Of a stretch of 50,637 nt of DNA, positions 34,051 to 42,193 are shown in pieces (position 1 is the first letter of the stretch; every line of letters begins with the position of its first letter). This DNA is from Saprospiraceae bacterium. Lineage in GTDB: Bacteria; Bacteroidota; Bacteroidia; Chitinophagales; Saprospiraceae. The notes below the pieces were generated by a model. That model worked only from the letters and a program-made list of their open reading frames with translations, was not told the DNA's origin and ran no database searches. The DNA is taken from the NCBI GenBank assembly GCA_020627535.1, contig JAHDGU010000021.1, positions 1-50,637 on the forward strand, read 5' to 3'. Made by a program: the position numbers and the translations under genes.

Positions 34051-35652
34051 ATGAAGCATCGTACTTTTTTGAGTTTTTGTTTGATATTCCTCATGAGCAC
34101 TTGCGCGACAGCGCAGGGACCCGTGGAGAAAGCACCTATCATCCAAGAAGGTGACGGTCCCTACTCTCAGCTCATCATCCGCGGCGCCACACTGATCAAC
34201 TCCACCGGCGCGCCACCCATAGGTCCCGTAGATATCGTCATAGAGGACAATATCATCAAGCGCGTCCAGACAGTAGGATATCCGGGTGTAGCGATAGACT
34301 CTGCAAGGAGACCCAAGCTCAAAGAAGGCGGAAAAGAACTCGATGCAGAGGGCAAATATGTGTTGCCAGGATTCGTGGATATGCATGGGCATATCGGTGG
34401 CCGATGGCAAGGTGCTGATGCAGAATACGTCTTCAAGCTCTGGATGGGACATGGTATCACCACGATACGAGATCCATCCTGTGGCAATGGTCTCGACTGG
34501 GTACTCGATCAGAAACGCCTGAGCGCCGAGAATAAGATCACCGCACCAAGGATCAAAGCCTACACCGTATTTGGTCAAGGCTCCTATGATCCGATCAGCA
34601 CGCCTGAGCAAGCCAGAGAGTGGGTACGAACCAATGCCAAGAACGGCGCTGATGGAATCAAGTTTTTTGGGCTTCCGCCAAAATTATTCGCCGCTGCGCT
34701 AGACGAAAACAAGAAGCTCGGACTCCGCTCAGCCTGCCATCATGCACAGATGGAAGTGGGCCGATGGAATGTCGTCAACTCCGCAGAAGCCGGACTCACA
34801 AGCATGGAGCACTGGTATGGTCTCCCTGAAGCACTCTTTGAAAATCAGACCCTGCAGAATTACCCTCTCGACTACAACTATCAAAATGAGCAGCACAGAT
34901 TTGGTGAAGCAGGTAGACTCTGGAAGCAGGCAGCAGAGCCCTACAGTGATCACTGGAATGCCGTCATGGATCAGCTGATCTCGATGGATTTCACGATAGA
35001 TCCGACCTTCAATATCTATGAAGCAAGCCGAGATCTGATGCGTGCTCGACGAGCTGAGTGGCATGAAGAGTACACGATCCCAAGTCTGTGGAGATTCTAT
35101 CAGCCCAGTAAGATCTCACATGGGTCGTACTGGCACTTTTGGGGTACAGAAGAGGAAGTCGACTGGCGCAAAAACTACCAACTCTGGATGACCTTCATCA
35201 ATGAGTACAAAAATCGTGGAGGCCGCGTCACAGCTGGATCGGACTCAGGATTTATCTTCCAGCTCTATGGCTTTGGGTACATCCGGGAACTTGAGCTCTT
35301 GCGAGAGGCCGGATTTCATCCATTGGAAGTAGTCCGAAGTGCTACCCTCTATGGAGCAGAAGCACTTGGCATGGATGACGAAATCGGGAGCGTGGAAGTA
35401 GGCAAAAAGGCGGATCTCATCATCATCGATGAAAATCCGCTCCAGAATCTCAAGGTCCTTTATGGCACAGGAGCCATCAAGCTCACTGATGACAATGAAG
35501 TGGTCAGAGTCGGTGGTGTGCGCTACACGATCAAGGATGGCGTCATCTATGATGCCAAGCAACTTCTAGAGGACGTCAGACAGATCGTCAAGGAGCAAAA
35601 AATCGATGAAAACTTCGAGATCCTGCAGCCTGGCATCAAGAAGAAAACATAG
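34051..35652 (+). CDS. Secreted amidohydrolase family protein
   Basis: A 533-residue exported metal-dependent hydrolase with signal peptide (cleaved near ATAQG). The TIM-barrel metal site is complete: VDMHGHIGG (His112, His114), GADGIKFFG (Lys204, likely the carboxylated bridge), HH at 230-231, SMEHWYG (His254) and AGSDSG (Asp398). The closing beta-sandwich has SATLYGAEALGMDD, SVEVGKKADLIIIDENPL. The relatives include imidazolonepropionase-like and prolidase-like amidohydrolases; the substrate is unknown. It starts 43 bases after the TonB receptor and may be part of the same transcript, suggesting processing of an imported or surface-bound N-containing compound. Confidence 0.93.
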   Translation: MKHRTFLSFCLIFLMSTCATAQGPVEKAPIIQEGDGPYSQLIIRGATLINSTGAPPIGPVDIVIEDNIIKRVQTVGYPGVAIDSARRPKLKEGGKELDAEGKYVLPGFVDMHGHIGGRWQGADAEYVFKLWMGHGITTIRDPSCGNGLDWVLDQKRLSAENKITAPRIKAYTVFGQGSYDPISTPEQAREWVRTNAKNGADGIKFFGLPPKLFAAALDENKKLGLRSACHHAQMEVGRWNVVNSAEAGLTSMEHWYGLPEALFENQTLQNYPLDYNYQNEQHRFGEAGRLWKQAAEPYSDHWNAVMDQLISMDFTIDPTFNIYEASRDLMRARRAEWHEEYTIPSLWRFYQPSKISHGSYWHFWGTEEEVDWRKNYQLWMTFINEYKNRGGRVTAGSDSGFIFQLYGFGYIRELELLREAGFHPLEVVRSATLYGAEALGMDDEIGSVEVGKKADLIIIDENPLQNLKVLYGTGAIKLTDDNEVVRVGGVRYTIKDGVIYDAKQLLEDVRQIVKEQKIDENFEILQPGIKKKT

Positions 35653-35701
35653 GATTCTGCCAAGCTAGAATCACAATTCACGGCAATTTCGAAAAAATGT
35701 T

Positions 35702-35722
35702 GTTCTTTCTTTTTCAAAGAAC
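35702..35722 (+). terminator. Possible hairpin terminator after the amidohydrolase gene
   Basis: Perfect 7-base arms GTTCTTT and AAAGAAC flank a CTTTTTC loop, 49 bases after the amidohydrolase stop. The stem is AT-rich and no T-run follows, so termination is uncertain. Confidence 0.35.
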
Positions 35723-35750
35723 TGTCAGTACTATGACATCCCGTCGATAA

Positions 35751-35766
35751 TGCGTAAATTAACGCA
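35751..35766. promoter_or_regulatory. Palindrome upstream of the T9SS thioredoxin-like gene
   Basis: TGCGTAAATTAACGCA is a 16-base palindrome with two mismatches (outer arms TGCGT/ACGCA perfect), 25 bases before the start at 35792. It could be a regulator binding site. No promoter consensus is clearer than this. Confidence 0.3.
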
Positions 35767-35791
35767 TTCGATTTACTCAAAACTCAAACGG

Positions 35792-38700
35792 ATGAAGAAA
35801 CTTCTACTCTCTTTGACCTTGGTCATGAGTCTGGGCTTCGCTCTGCAAGCACAGATACAAGATGGTACGACTGCTCCAGAATGGACTGCAACCGACATCG
35901 ACGGCCAATCACACACACTCTATGACATCCTCAATAGTGGACGTCACGTAGTACTTGAATTTTCAGCCACATGGTGTGGACCTTGCTGGAATTTTCACAA
36001 TACTGGAACATTTGAAAGTCTCTGGGACGAATATGGCCCAGATGGTAGTGATGAGATCCATGTATTTTATGTGGAAGCCGATCTCGGTACAAGCCTAGAA
36101 TGCCTTTTTGGCCCGACCAACTGTACTGGTGGCACGCAGGGCGACTGGGTGACAGGTCATGACTTTGACTTTATCAACCTGACCAACACCAATGCCTCCG
36201 GCATGGCAAGTGACTACAGTGTAGGCTACTATCCTACGATCTATGCGATCTCTGCCAATCATACCAATGGCGTCTACGAAGTCGGACAAGAGCAAAATCT
36301 TGACAGATGGGCAGAGTGGCTCTTTGAGTCATTTGAAATGGTCGTAACTCCTACGATCACCAACTCTGATTGTGGACTAGCAACTGGTGAAATTTCACTA
36401 GCTATCGAACTAGGTCATGGCAACAAGACTGTCTCTTGGAGCAATGGCATGTCTGGACCTACAATCTCTAATCTCGAGCCTGGTCAGTACACTGCTACCG
36501 TAGAGGATGAAAACGGCTACATGGTCGTTGAAACCTATGAGATTACAGGACCTCCGGTACCTGCCATGGATCTTCTCTCTCAGGAGAATGTAGACTGTGC
36601 TGGTAACGAGGTAGGATCTCTCAGCGTACTTGCTGGTGGTGGTAATGGCGGCTGGTCTTATGAGTGGAGCAATGGTGAGACCACCAGCTCTATCGAAGAT
36701 CTTGCAGCTGGCACCTATGAAGTCATCGCGACAGATGCACTCAACTGTGAGACAGTAGAAACATACGAGATCACTGAGCCAGAAGAACTAGTACTTGAGA
36801 CTGAGATCACTGAGCCTGACTGCCTTGATGGTCTAGGTGCGGTACAAGGTCTCCAGTCAGGTGGTGTAGGCCCATACACTTATGAGGTCAATGGAAATAC
36901 CAATTCATCAGGATACTTTGATGTCGGTACTGGCGACTATGACATGATCATCACAGATGGCAACAACTGTACGACGACCATGCCATTCAGCATCGGTGAG
37001 CTCGAAGATGTAGAAGCTATCGCAGAGCAAACTGGCAATGACATCTCTTGTGTCACACCGACTAGTGAGGTCTCTGGTATCGGCTCTTCTGAAGGTGAAA
37101 ATGTAGATTACGAATGGATCACTGCAGATGGTGAAATCGAGAGCGGAGTCAACGATCTCGTTGCTACCGTGAGTGCTCCTGGTACTTATACACTATACGT
37201 ATTCAATGAGCAAAACAACTGTTTTGCAGAAGCATCTGTGACAGTCGGTGGCAACATGGATCTGCCTGATGTCATGATCGAAGATCCCGAAGCAATAGAC
37301 TGCCAAAATGGGTCTGTAGAATTGGATGGAACGGGATCTGAGTCTGGATCACACATCTCATATACATGGAGTACAGAAGATGGTGAGATCGATGGAGACA
37401 CTGATCAAAATACCGCCACTGCATCTGCTCCAGGCACTTATACCCTATCGGTATTTGACAACATCAATGGCTGTGAGTCTACGATGTCTGTGACTGTTGA
37501 CTCTGACGGTGATCTTCCTGAGATCGCAGTAGAGGACGGTACGATCGACTGTACGGCTGATGTCATCACGATCTGTGCTGATGTGGACGCCGGTGTCTCT
37601 GTGACTTGGGATACGCCTGACGGCGAAATGACTGGAAACTGTATCGAGGTATCACAAGCAGGTGAGTACATTGCGACTGCAGAAGCAGATAATGGCTGCT
37701 CGCAGTCTGCAACATCTATCGTCGATATGTCAATGAATGCTCCAGAGGTAGATATCGAAGAGCCTCTAGAAGTCACTTGTCTACAAGAACTGGTGACAGT
37801 AAGTTCTGAGATCGAAGGTGACCTGTCTGATTTCACCATCCTATGGACTACAGAAGATGGTAACATCGTAGGAGATGCAACAGGTACTGACATCGAAGTA
37901 GATGCTGGTGGTACTTACTCCATCTCTGTATTGAATGAAGTCAACGGATGTGAGACCACACTCGAAGTGACCGTCGAAGAAAACATAGAATTCCCAGAGT
38001 CAGCATTTGACTTTGAAGTGATTGATGGAGTCGTGCAAGTGAATAGCACATCTTCTGGAAATCCATCTGAGTTCAACTGGAATTTCGGCGCATCTGGCGA
38101 AGAAGCTGAGGTGAGCTTTGATGAAAATGGTGAATTTGAAATCTGCCTCACTGTCCTCAATGACTGTGGAGAAGATACAGAATGTCAGACTGTAGATTAT
38201 GCTCCTGAGCTTCTCTTCGAAGCTACAGAGGCGGACCTCGACTGTCACGCTGGTGCTGATGGCCGTCTAGAAGTAGAGCCTAGCGGTGGTCGTCCTGAGT
38301 ATACTATCGAGTGGACTGGACCTAATGGATTCACCTCTGACCAATTCGTCATAGAAAATCTAGAGGCAGGTACTTACACCATGATCCTCAGAGATGAGTT
38401 TGGCTATGAGAAGACAGAAAGCTATGAAGTCACTGAACCAGCCCCAATCACAGAGCAGCGAGTAGACATCACTGATGAGACATCAGAAGATGGTGGATCC
38501 ATCGAGCTCATCGTAGAAGGAGGTACAGGTGAGTACATGTACAAGTGGAGCAATGGCGAGACGACAAGTCTTATCGATGGACTACCTGCTGGAGACTACA
38601 CTTGTGAAGTCACAGATGAGAATGGCTGTGTACAGACATTCGGTCCATACACAGTAGGATTTAGCACAGCTGTGAGTGATCTCGATGTCGTCAAAGACTT

Positions 38701-38938
38701 TGAGTACTTCCCAGTACCTGCCAATGCAGAACTGAATGTACGCATCACTCTCAATCGAGTCATCGATACACAACTTCGTGTACTCTCGCCTGAGGGTACT
38801 GTGATGGTTCAAAGAGACTATCAGCAGAATGTCATCAATGACAAGATTGATATCACTGACTTGGCATCAGGCATGTACCTACTAGAATATGGTACTGCTA
38901 CTGATCGTCAAGTAGAAAAGCTGATTGTCATCAAATAA
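35792..38938 (+). CDS. T9SS surface protein: thioredoxin-like domain fused to SprB-like repeats
   Basis: A 1048-residue secreted protein. Signal peptide (MKKLLLSLTLVMSLGFALQAQ) is followed by a redoxin/TlpA-type thioredoxin domain (about 22-190) with the active-site WCGPC at 61-65 (SATWCGPCWNF). Then come SprB-like repeats with ITNSDCGLATGEISL, YEWSNGETTSSIEDLAAGTY, several Ig-like repeats with APGTYTLYVFNEQNNCF or APGTYTLSVFDNINGC, a PKD-like stretch (EFNWNFGASG), a further SprB repeat and a T9SS type A sorting domain (FEYFPVPANAELNVRI ... ITDLASGMYLLEYG ... KLIVIK). The repeat region is cysteine-containing and acidic. A start at 35750 is in frame but lacks the signal at its terminus. Probably on the cell surface; what the CxxC acts on is unknown. 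A strong terminator follows. Confidence 0.88.
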   Translation: MKKLLLSLTLVMSLGFALQAQIQDGTTAPEWTATDIDGQSHTLYDILNSGRHVVLEFSATWCGPCWNFHNTGTFESLWDEYGPDGSDEIHVFYVEADLGTSLECLFGPTNCTGGTQGDWVTGHDFDFINLTNTNASGMASDYSVGYYPTIYAISANHTNGVYEVGQEQNLDRWAEWLFESFEMVVTPTITNSDCGLATGEISLAIELGHGNKTVSWSNGMSGPTISNLEPGQYTATVEDENGYMVVETYEITGPPVPAMDLLSQENVDCAGNEVGSLSVLAGGGNGGWSYEWSNGETTSSIEDLAAGTYEVIATDALNCETVETYEITEPEELVLETEITEPDCLDGLGAVQGLQSGGVGPYTYEVNGNTNSSGYFDVGTGDYDMIITDGNNCTTTMPFSIGELEDVEAIAEQTGNDISCVTPTSEVSGIGSSEGENVDYEWITADGEIESGVNDLVATVSAPGTYTLYVFNEQNNCFAEASVTVGGNMDLPDVMIEDPEAIDCQNGSVELDGTGSESGSHISYTWSTEDGEIDGDTDQNTATASAPGTYTLSVFDNINGCESTMSVTVDSDGDLPEIAVEDGTIDCTADVITICADVDAGVSVTWDTPDGEMTGNCIEVSQAGEYIATAEADNGCSQSATSIVDMSMNAPEVDIEEPLEVTCLQELVTVSSEIEGDLSDFTILWTTEDGNIVGDATGTDIEVDAGGTYSISVLNEVNGCETTLEVTVEENIEFPESAFDFEVIDGVVQVNSTSSGNPSEFNWNFGASGEEAEVSFDENGEFEICLTVLNDCGEDTECQTVDYAPELLFEATEADLDCHAGADGRLEVEPSGGRPEYTIEWTGPNGFTSDQFVIENLEAGTYTMILRDEFGYEKTESYEVTEPAPITEQRVDITDETSEDGGSIELIVEGGTGEYMYKWSNGETTSLIDGLPAGDYTCEVTDENGCVQTFGPYTVGFSTAVSDLDVVKDFEYFPVPANAELNVRITLNRVIDTQLRVLSPEGTVMVQRDYQQNVINDKIDITDLASGMYLLEYGTATDRQVEKLIVIK

Positions 38939-38987
38939 GAAATCCCAGAGGACACGGTCCTAGTACCTGCATGACCTCAAGTTTTAT

Positions 38988-39024
38988 GAAGGTCGGTTCC
39001 CGCGGAGCCGACCTTCTCTTTTTT
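38988..39024 (+). terminator. Rho-independent terminator
   Basis: Nine-base perfect arms GAAGGTCGG / CCGACCTTC (38988-38996 and 39008-39016), three further pairs inside, followed by a T-rich run. It closes the T9SS surface-protein gene 49 bases after its stop. Confidence 0.85.
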
Positions 39025-39045
39025 ACATGCTGAGGAGTCTCCACG

Positions 39046-39053
39046 TACTTTTG
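39046..39053 (+). promoter_or_regulatory. TAnnTTTG promoter box of the NYN gene
   Basis: TACTTTTG matches the Bacteroidota -7 consensus and ends four bases before the ATG at 39058. Transcription would start at or next to the ATG. No good TTG -33 box is visible. Confidence 0.45.
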
Positions 39054-39057
39054 TGAC

Positions 39058-39558
39058 ATGAGTGAAGAAGTAGAGATCTGGATCAATCAATCTGTCGCCA
39101 TACTGATCGATGGCAATAATATCGAACTCAGTCTGCGCAGCTTGACGGGTCAGCAAAATGCATACCTTGATTTTGACAGCGTGATTCCCAAGCTTTTGGG
39201 TGAGCGGGGTCTTAGTAGACTGATTTATTTCCGAGAAGGGAGAAGCATCTCTGACAAGCTCGCGCATCGCTTACTCAATCATTTTCATGGCTCAGTATTT
39301 CCCTGTCACAAATCCGCAGATATTCCCTTGACGATCAAGGCTACGCAGATCGCGAAGAAAGTAGATACCATCATCATACTTTCTGGAGACTCTGACTATG
39401 TAGAGCTTGTACGTCATCTCAAGGGTGAAGGTGTCCGCGTCGAGATCGCGGCCATCGCGGCAAATACAGCGCGTATCCTACGGGAAGAAGCAGATCTTTT
39501 CACACCTCTGGATGAGGATGACGCCTATTTTCTCAAGAGCCACAAGACTAAGAAATAG
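39058..39558 (+). CDS. NYN (LabA-like PIN) domain protein
   Basis: A 166-residue PIN-fold protein of the NYN/LabA branch, putative RNase. Acidic-site motifs are AILIDGNNIE (Asp18), KSADIPLTIKA (Asp88) and IIILSGDSDYVELVRHLKGE (Asp111, Asp113), the usual metal-binding set. No OST-HTH or membrane domain is present. It is transcribed alone, after a strong terminator and a start-proximal TAnnTTTG box, and runs convergently into the next gene. The RNA target is unknown. Confidence 0.92.
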   Translation: MSEEVEIWINQSVAILIDGNNIELSLRSLTGQQNAYLDFDSVIPKLLGERGLSRLIYFREGRSISDKLAHRLLNHFHGSVFPCHKSADIPLTIKATQIAKKVDTIIILSGDSDYVELVRHLKGEGVRVEIAAIAANTARILREEADLFTPLDEDDAYFLKSHKTKK

Positions 39559-39656
39559 TACTGAGTTCGCTTATGGAGTCTTGGGCAGTTCATGGAGTTG
39601 ACTCTGCCATTCCAAGTGAGCTCTGAAGGCTTACGCCAAAATCAAAAAGTCTTCGC

Positions 39657-41381
39657 TCATTCCTCCGCGGTCAAATCTGGACGGAAGATGCCGAAATTAT
39701 CTATACCCAATTTCTCTAAGACAAAATCACTCCAAGATCGCAGTGCCTCAATATCCCTGCCGGCAAATGCATCTTCATGCAAAGCCCTCTGACTCTCTAG
39801 AAGCTCTGTCGAGACTTCTTGGTATATCTTTTCAATCTCAGTTGGTGTCATACGAGAATCGCTCAATCGAGCTACTAACTGACGTCGATAAATCTCAGCC
39901 AAGTCAAAATATATATTGATATAGCACTGCAATGCGCTGGTCTCATCAAGATGATTGAATGACTGGTACACATCAAAGATGGCACTTGTCTCATAGAGAA
40001 TTTTCCCAGAGGACTCCACGTAGTCCAGATAGAGTATCGTGCTCAGTTTGAGATTGTCCGCCATGAAATTGCTCTTGGAGACACGATCTCGTAGAGATCT
40101 CACGTCAGCAGCAGGCAGGGTCTTTGGGCTCTTCTTGATGCGGACCCTCTCGTCCCCGGACCAGTGTAGATAATTGCTTTCAAACAAGTGTGATCTACGA
40201 TTGAATCTTGTCCCGTCCTCCTGAATTTCCTTCAGGCGCTGTTCTTGCCTTGCCGTGAGAGCGACTTTGTTCTGTCTATAGATCACAGACCAGATCATCG
40301 TATCCGGTGGCAATTGAAACAATCGATAATCAGATATTTCTTTTGGCACATCTATCGTCGGCTCCACAAATCGTTCCGTATTAGCTCCATACAGATGTAA
40401 TATCCCTTCAGCTTCTACGGACAGGGTGTCTTGCAGGATCGACTCATCCCTCGAAATGCTGGTCGCATACGCGATGCGCAAGCTCAGCAAATCAGCTTGT
40501 TGAAAAGAATAAACCATCTGATAGGCCATATCTATGATCGGTAAATTGCCCAAGGTCTTGAAGAGCGTATTCTCCTCAGGTGATTCCAAGACAAGCTCCT
40601 TGACCTGATCACTTGCCGAGTCTATCCAGATATATCCAGAAAAGTAGTCGGCTTTCTTGCGCTTTGGTTCGAATGCGATCTGGACACCTTCTGAACTTCT
40701 CTGTACGACCGTCAAGGCATAGGACTTTTTCAATTTCCTTTTGTTGAGCTCCAGAGGATTGGTAGGAAATCTCGATCCTCCATCAAGCAAAGAGTACATG
40801 ACCATCGCTCTGCTGAGATCAATATTGATAAAGTATCTCCCATCCGACCTCGGCGCAAGATAGGACCTCGCATTTTTAAATTGCAGATCCGTCACACTTC
40901 CATGGTGTACCTCGGCATTGAAAAAAGACTCTGAAAACTCGATGGCCCGATCCTCTGATATGCTATGAACTAGCAAATAGCTTTTGCCAACATGTGGTGA
41001 CTCATCTTCTACCAATTGCTTCCTAGCGGCATCGATCATATCATAGAGATACGAATCATCGGCAGTGATCGTCAAGCCTTGCAGATTGATGATATCTGCA
41101 TCCAGCAGGATCTCGCCACTCGACGTGATGTCAGCAGCGGTGATAAGACGTGTGACATAGCCGATAGAGCTGATCTCAAGGGTATCAGCTGGACTCATAT
41201 TCCAAATAAAATATCCATCGCCATTGCTCATCGTACCCGTTGACTCACCCAATCGCAGGACATGAGCAAATGGCACTTGCTCTCGGGTAGATCTATCTAG
41301 GATAAGATAGCTGGCCTCTTGACCAAATGTCCATTGACCACAAAAAGAAAAGAGATAGAAAAGAAGAAGTTTCTTCAGCAC
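39657..41381 (-). CDS. Secreted carboxypeptidase-regulatory-like domain protein, function unknown
   Basis: A 574-residue exported protein. Signal peptide (MLKKLLLFYLFSF...FGQ) is followed by a CarboxypepD_reg-like beta-sandwich (about 22-105: ILDRSTREQVPFAHVLRLGE ... TLEISSIGYVTRLI). The remainder resembles the beta-rich DUF5686-like proteins often attached to such domains, with a helical C-terminal part after residue 440; no enzyme signature is seen. GTG at 41381, seven bases after the CPBP stop, gives a clean signal peptide; a TTG at 41408, 20 bases inside the CPBP gene, is the alternative. It probably forms an operon with the CPBP protease gene. Confidence 0.65.
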   Translation of the reverse strand: MLKKLLLFYLFSFCGQWTFGQEASYLILDRSTREQVPFAHVLRLGESTGTMSNGDGYFIWNMSPADTLEISSIGYVTRLITAADITSSGEILLDADIINLQGLTITADDSYLYDMIDAARKQLVEDESPHVGKSYLLVHSISEDRAIEFSESFFNAEVHHGSVTDLQFKNARSYLAPRSDGRYFINIDLSRAMVMYSLLDGGSRFPTNPLELNKRKLKKSYALTVVQRSSEGVQIAFEPKRKKADYFSGYIWIDSASDQVKELVLESPEENTLFKTLGNLPIIDMAYQMVYSFQQADLLSLRIAYATSISRDESILQDTLSVEAEGILHLYGANTERFVEPTIDVPKEISDYRLFQLPPDTMIWSVIYRQNKVALTARQEQRLKEIQEDGTRFNRRSHLFESNYLHWSGDERVRIKKSPKTLPAADVRSLRDRVSKSNFMADNLKLSTILYLDYVESSGKILYETSAIFDVYQSFNHLDETSALQCYINIYFDLAEIYRRQLVARLSDSRMTPTEIEKIYQEVSTELLESQRALHEDAFAGRDIEALRSWSDFVLEKLGIDNFGIFRPDLTAEE

Positions 41382-41388
41382 TTTTAGA

Positions 41389-42024
41389 TCAACCCCAATT
41401 TTGCTCAAATAAATCCAAGAATGCTGGGACGGATAGATTGAAACTGTCTACCAAGAAATGAGAAAAGATCATCCATCTCAGACTACCAATCTTCTTATAG
41501 GCAATTCCCCAAATCAATCCCATGACAAATGTGGAAACAAAGACTGTATAGCCCGCATTGAGCTCTGAAAAAACACCGAAAGACAAAGGATGATATAGTG
41601 CAAAGAAAAATGCCGCATACAATACTCCTTGCCAATGTGGGAGATGGGTGAGTCGATCGAGCAATACTCCTCGCCAATAAAATTCCTCCATAAAAGGATT
41701 GATCACTGCAATCAGGATATAGGGTATAAAAATCTCCCAGGCCTTCAAGAGATCCCAATGAAGTAAGAATACGGGCAAAGGAAGTAAGCCTATAAGGAGC
41801 ACCAAAACTTTCCATCCCCACTTCCCCTTAGACTTTCCGAGCCATTTATTTTGGATAGCACTTTTTCCCGACAGGGAGATCATAATCCAACACACCGCCC
41901 ACATGGTCAACATGACGGGGATAAAAGCCCACTTACCAATCATCGATGAACTGATCCGCGCGACGAGATGGCAGATGATGACCATAAAGATGGGAGAGAG
42001 TAAGACCAAGCGCTCTTTACTCAT
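41389..42024 (-). CDS. CPBP family intramembrane glutamic endopeptidase
   Basis: A 211-residue polytopic membrane protein of the CPBP (CAAX protease and bacteriocin-processing) family. The active-site motifs are NPFMEEFYWRGVLLDRL (Glu113, Glu114, Arg118), FFALYHP (His145) and SHFLVDSF (His189, Asp193), within about eight hydrophobic helices. Upstream starts at 42078 and 42081 add an unlikely polar tail, so ATG 42024 is preferred. It is followed within seven bases by the secreted carboxypeptidase-regulatory-like protein, possibly a substrate or partner; that link is inference from adjacency. Confidence 0.92.
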   Translation of the reverse strand: MSKERLVLLSPIFMVIICHLVARISSSMIGKWAFIPVMLTMWAVCWIMISLSGKSAIQNKWLGKSKGKWGWKVLVLLIGLLPLPVFLLHWDLLKAWEIFIPYILIAVINPFMEEFYWRGVLLDRLTHLPHWQGVLYAAFFFALYHPLSFGVFSELNAGYTVFVSTFVMGLIWGIAYKKIGSLRWMIFSHFLVDSFNLSVPAFLDLFEQNWG

Positions 42025-42107
42025 GTTACAAGTATCGTGATTGTATGGGTGTTTGTCAAAGAAAATCCCATGAGACATCAAGGCTCATTGAAGAAAATAC
42101 TGGCTCC

Positions 42108-42121
42108 CTGTGATGTCACAG
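42108..42121. promoter_or_regulatory. Perfect palindrome CTGTGA-TG-TCACAG
   Basis: This 14-base perfect palindrome lies between hppD (73 bases past its stop) and the CPBP gene (84 bases before its start). The half-site TGTGA is that of CRP, but the two-base spacer is too short for CRP. It could be a regulator site for the CPBP operon. Confidence 0.3.
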
Positions 42122-42193
42122 CATAGAGGGGCTCAGAAGGCAGGTCGTCTTAGAGGATGCAGCAATAGATACTGGCAATCGTTGTTCGGTTGA

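Noticed and set aside
36350-38500. Possible DNA tandem repeat array in the T9SS surface protein
   Set aside because: The repetition is at protein-domain level (SprB and Ig-like modules) with diverged codons, not a DNA satellite.
42108-42121. CRP binding site
   Set aside because: The TGTGA/TCACA half-sites are separated by two bases, not the six needed for CRP; kept only as an unassigned palindrome.
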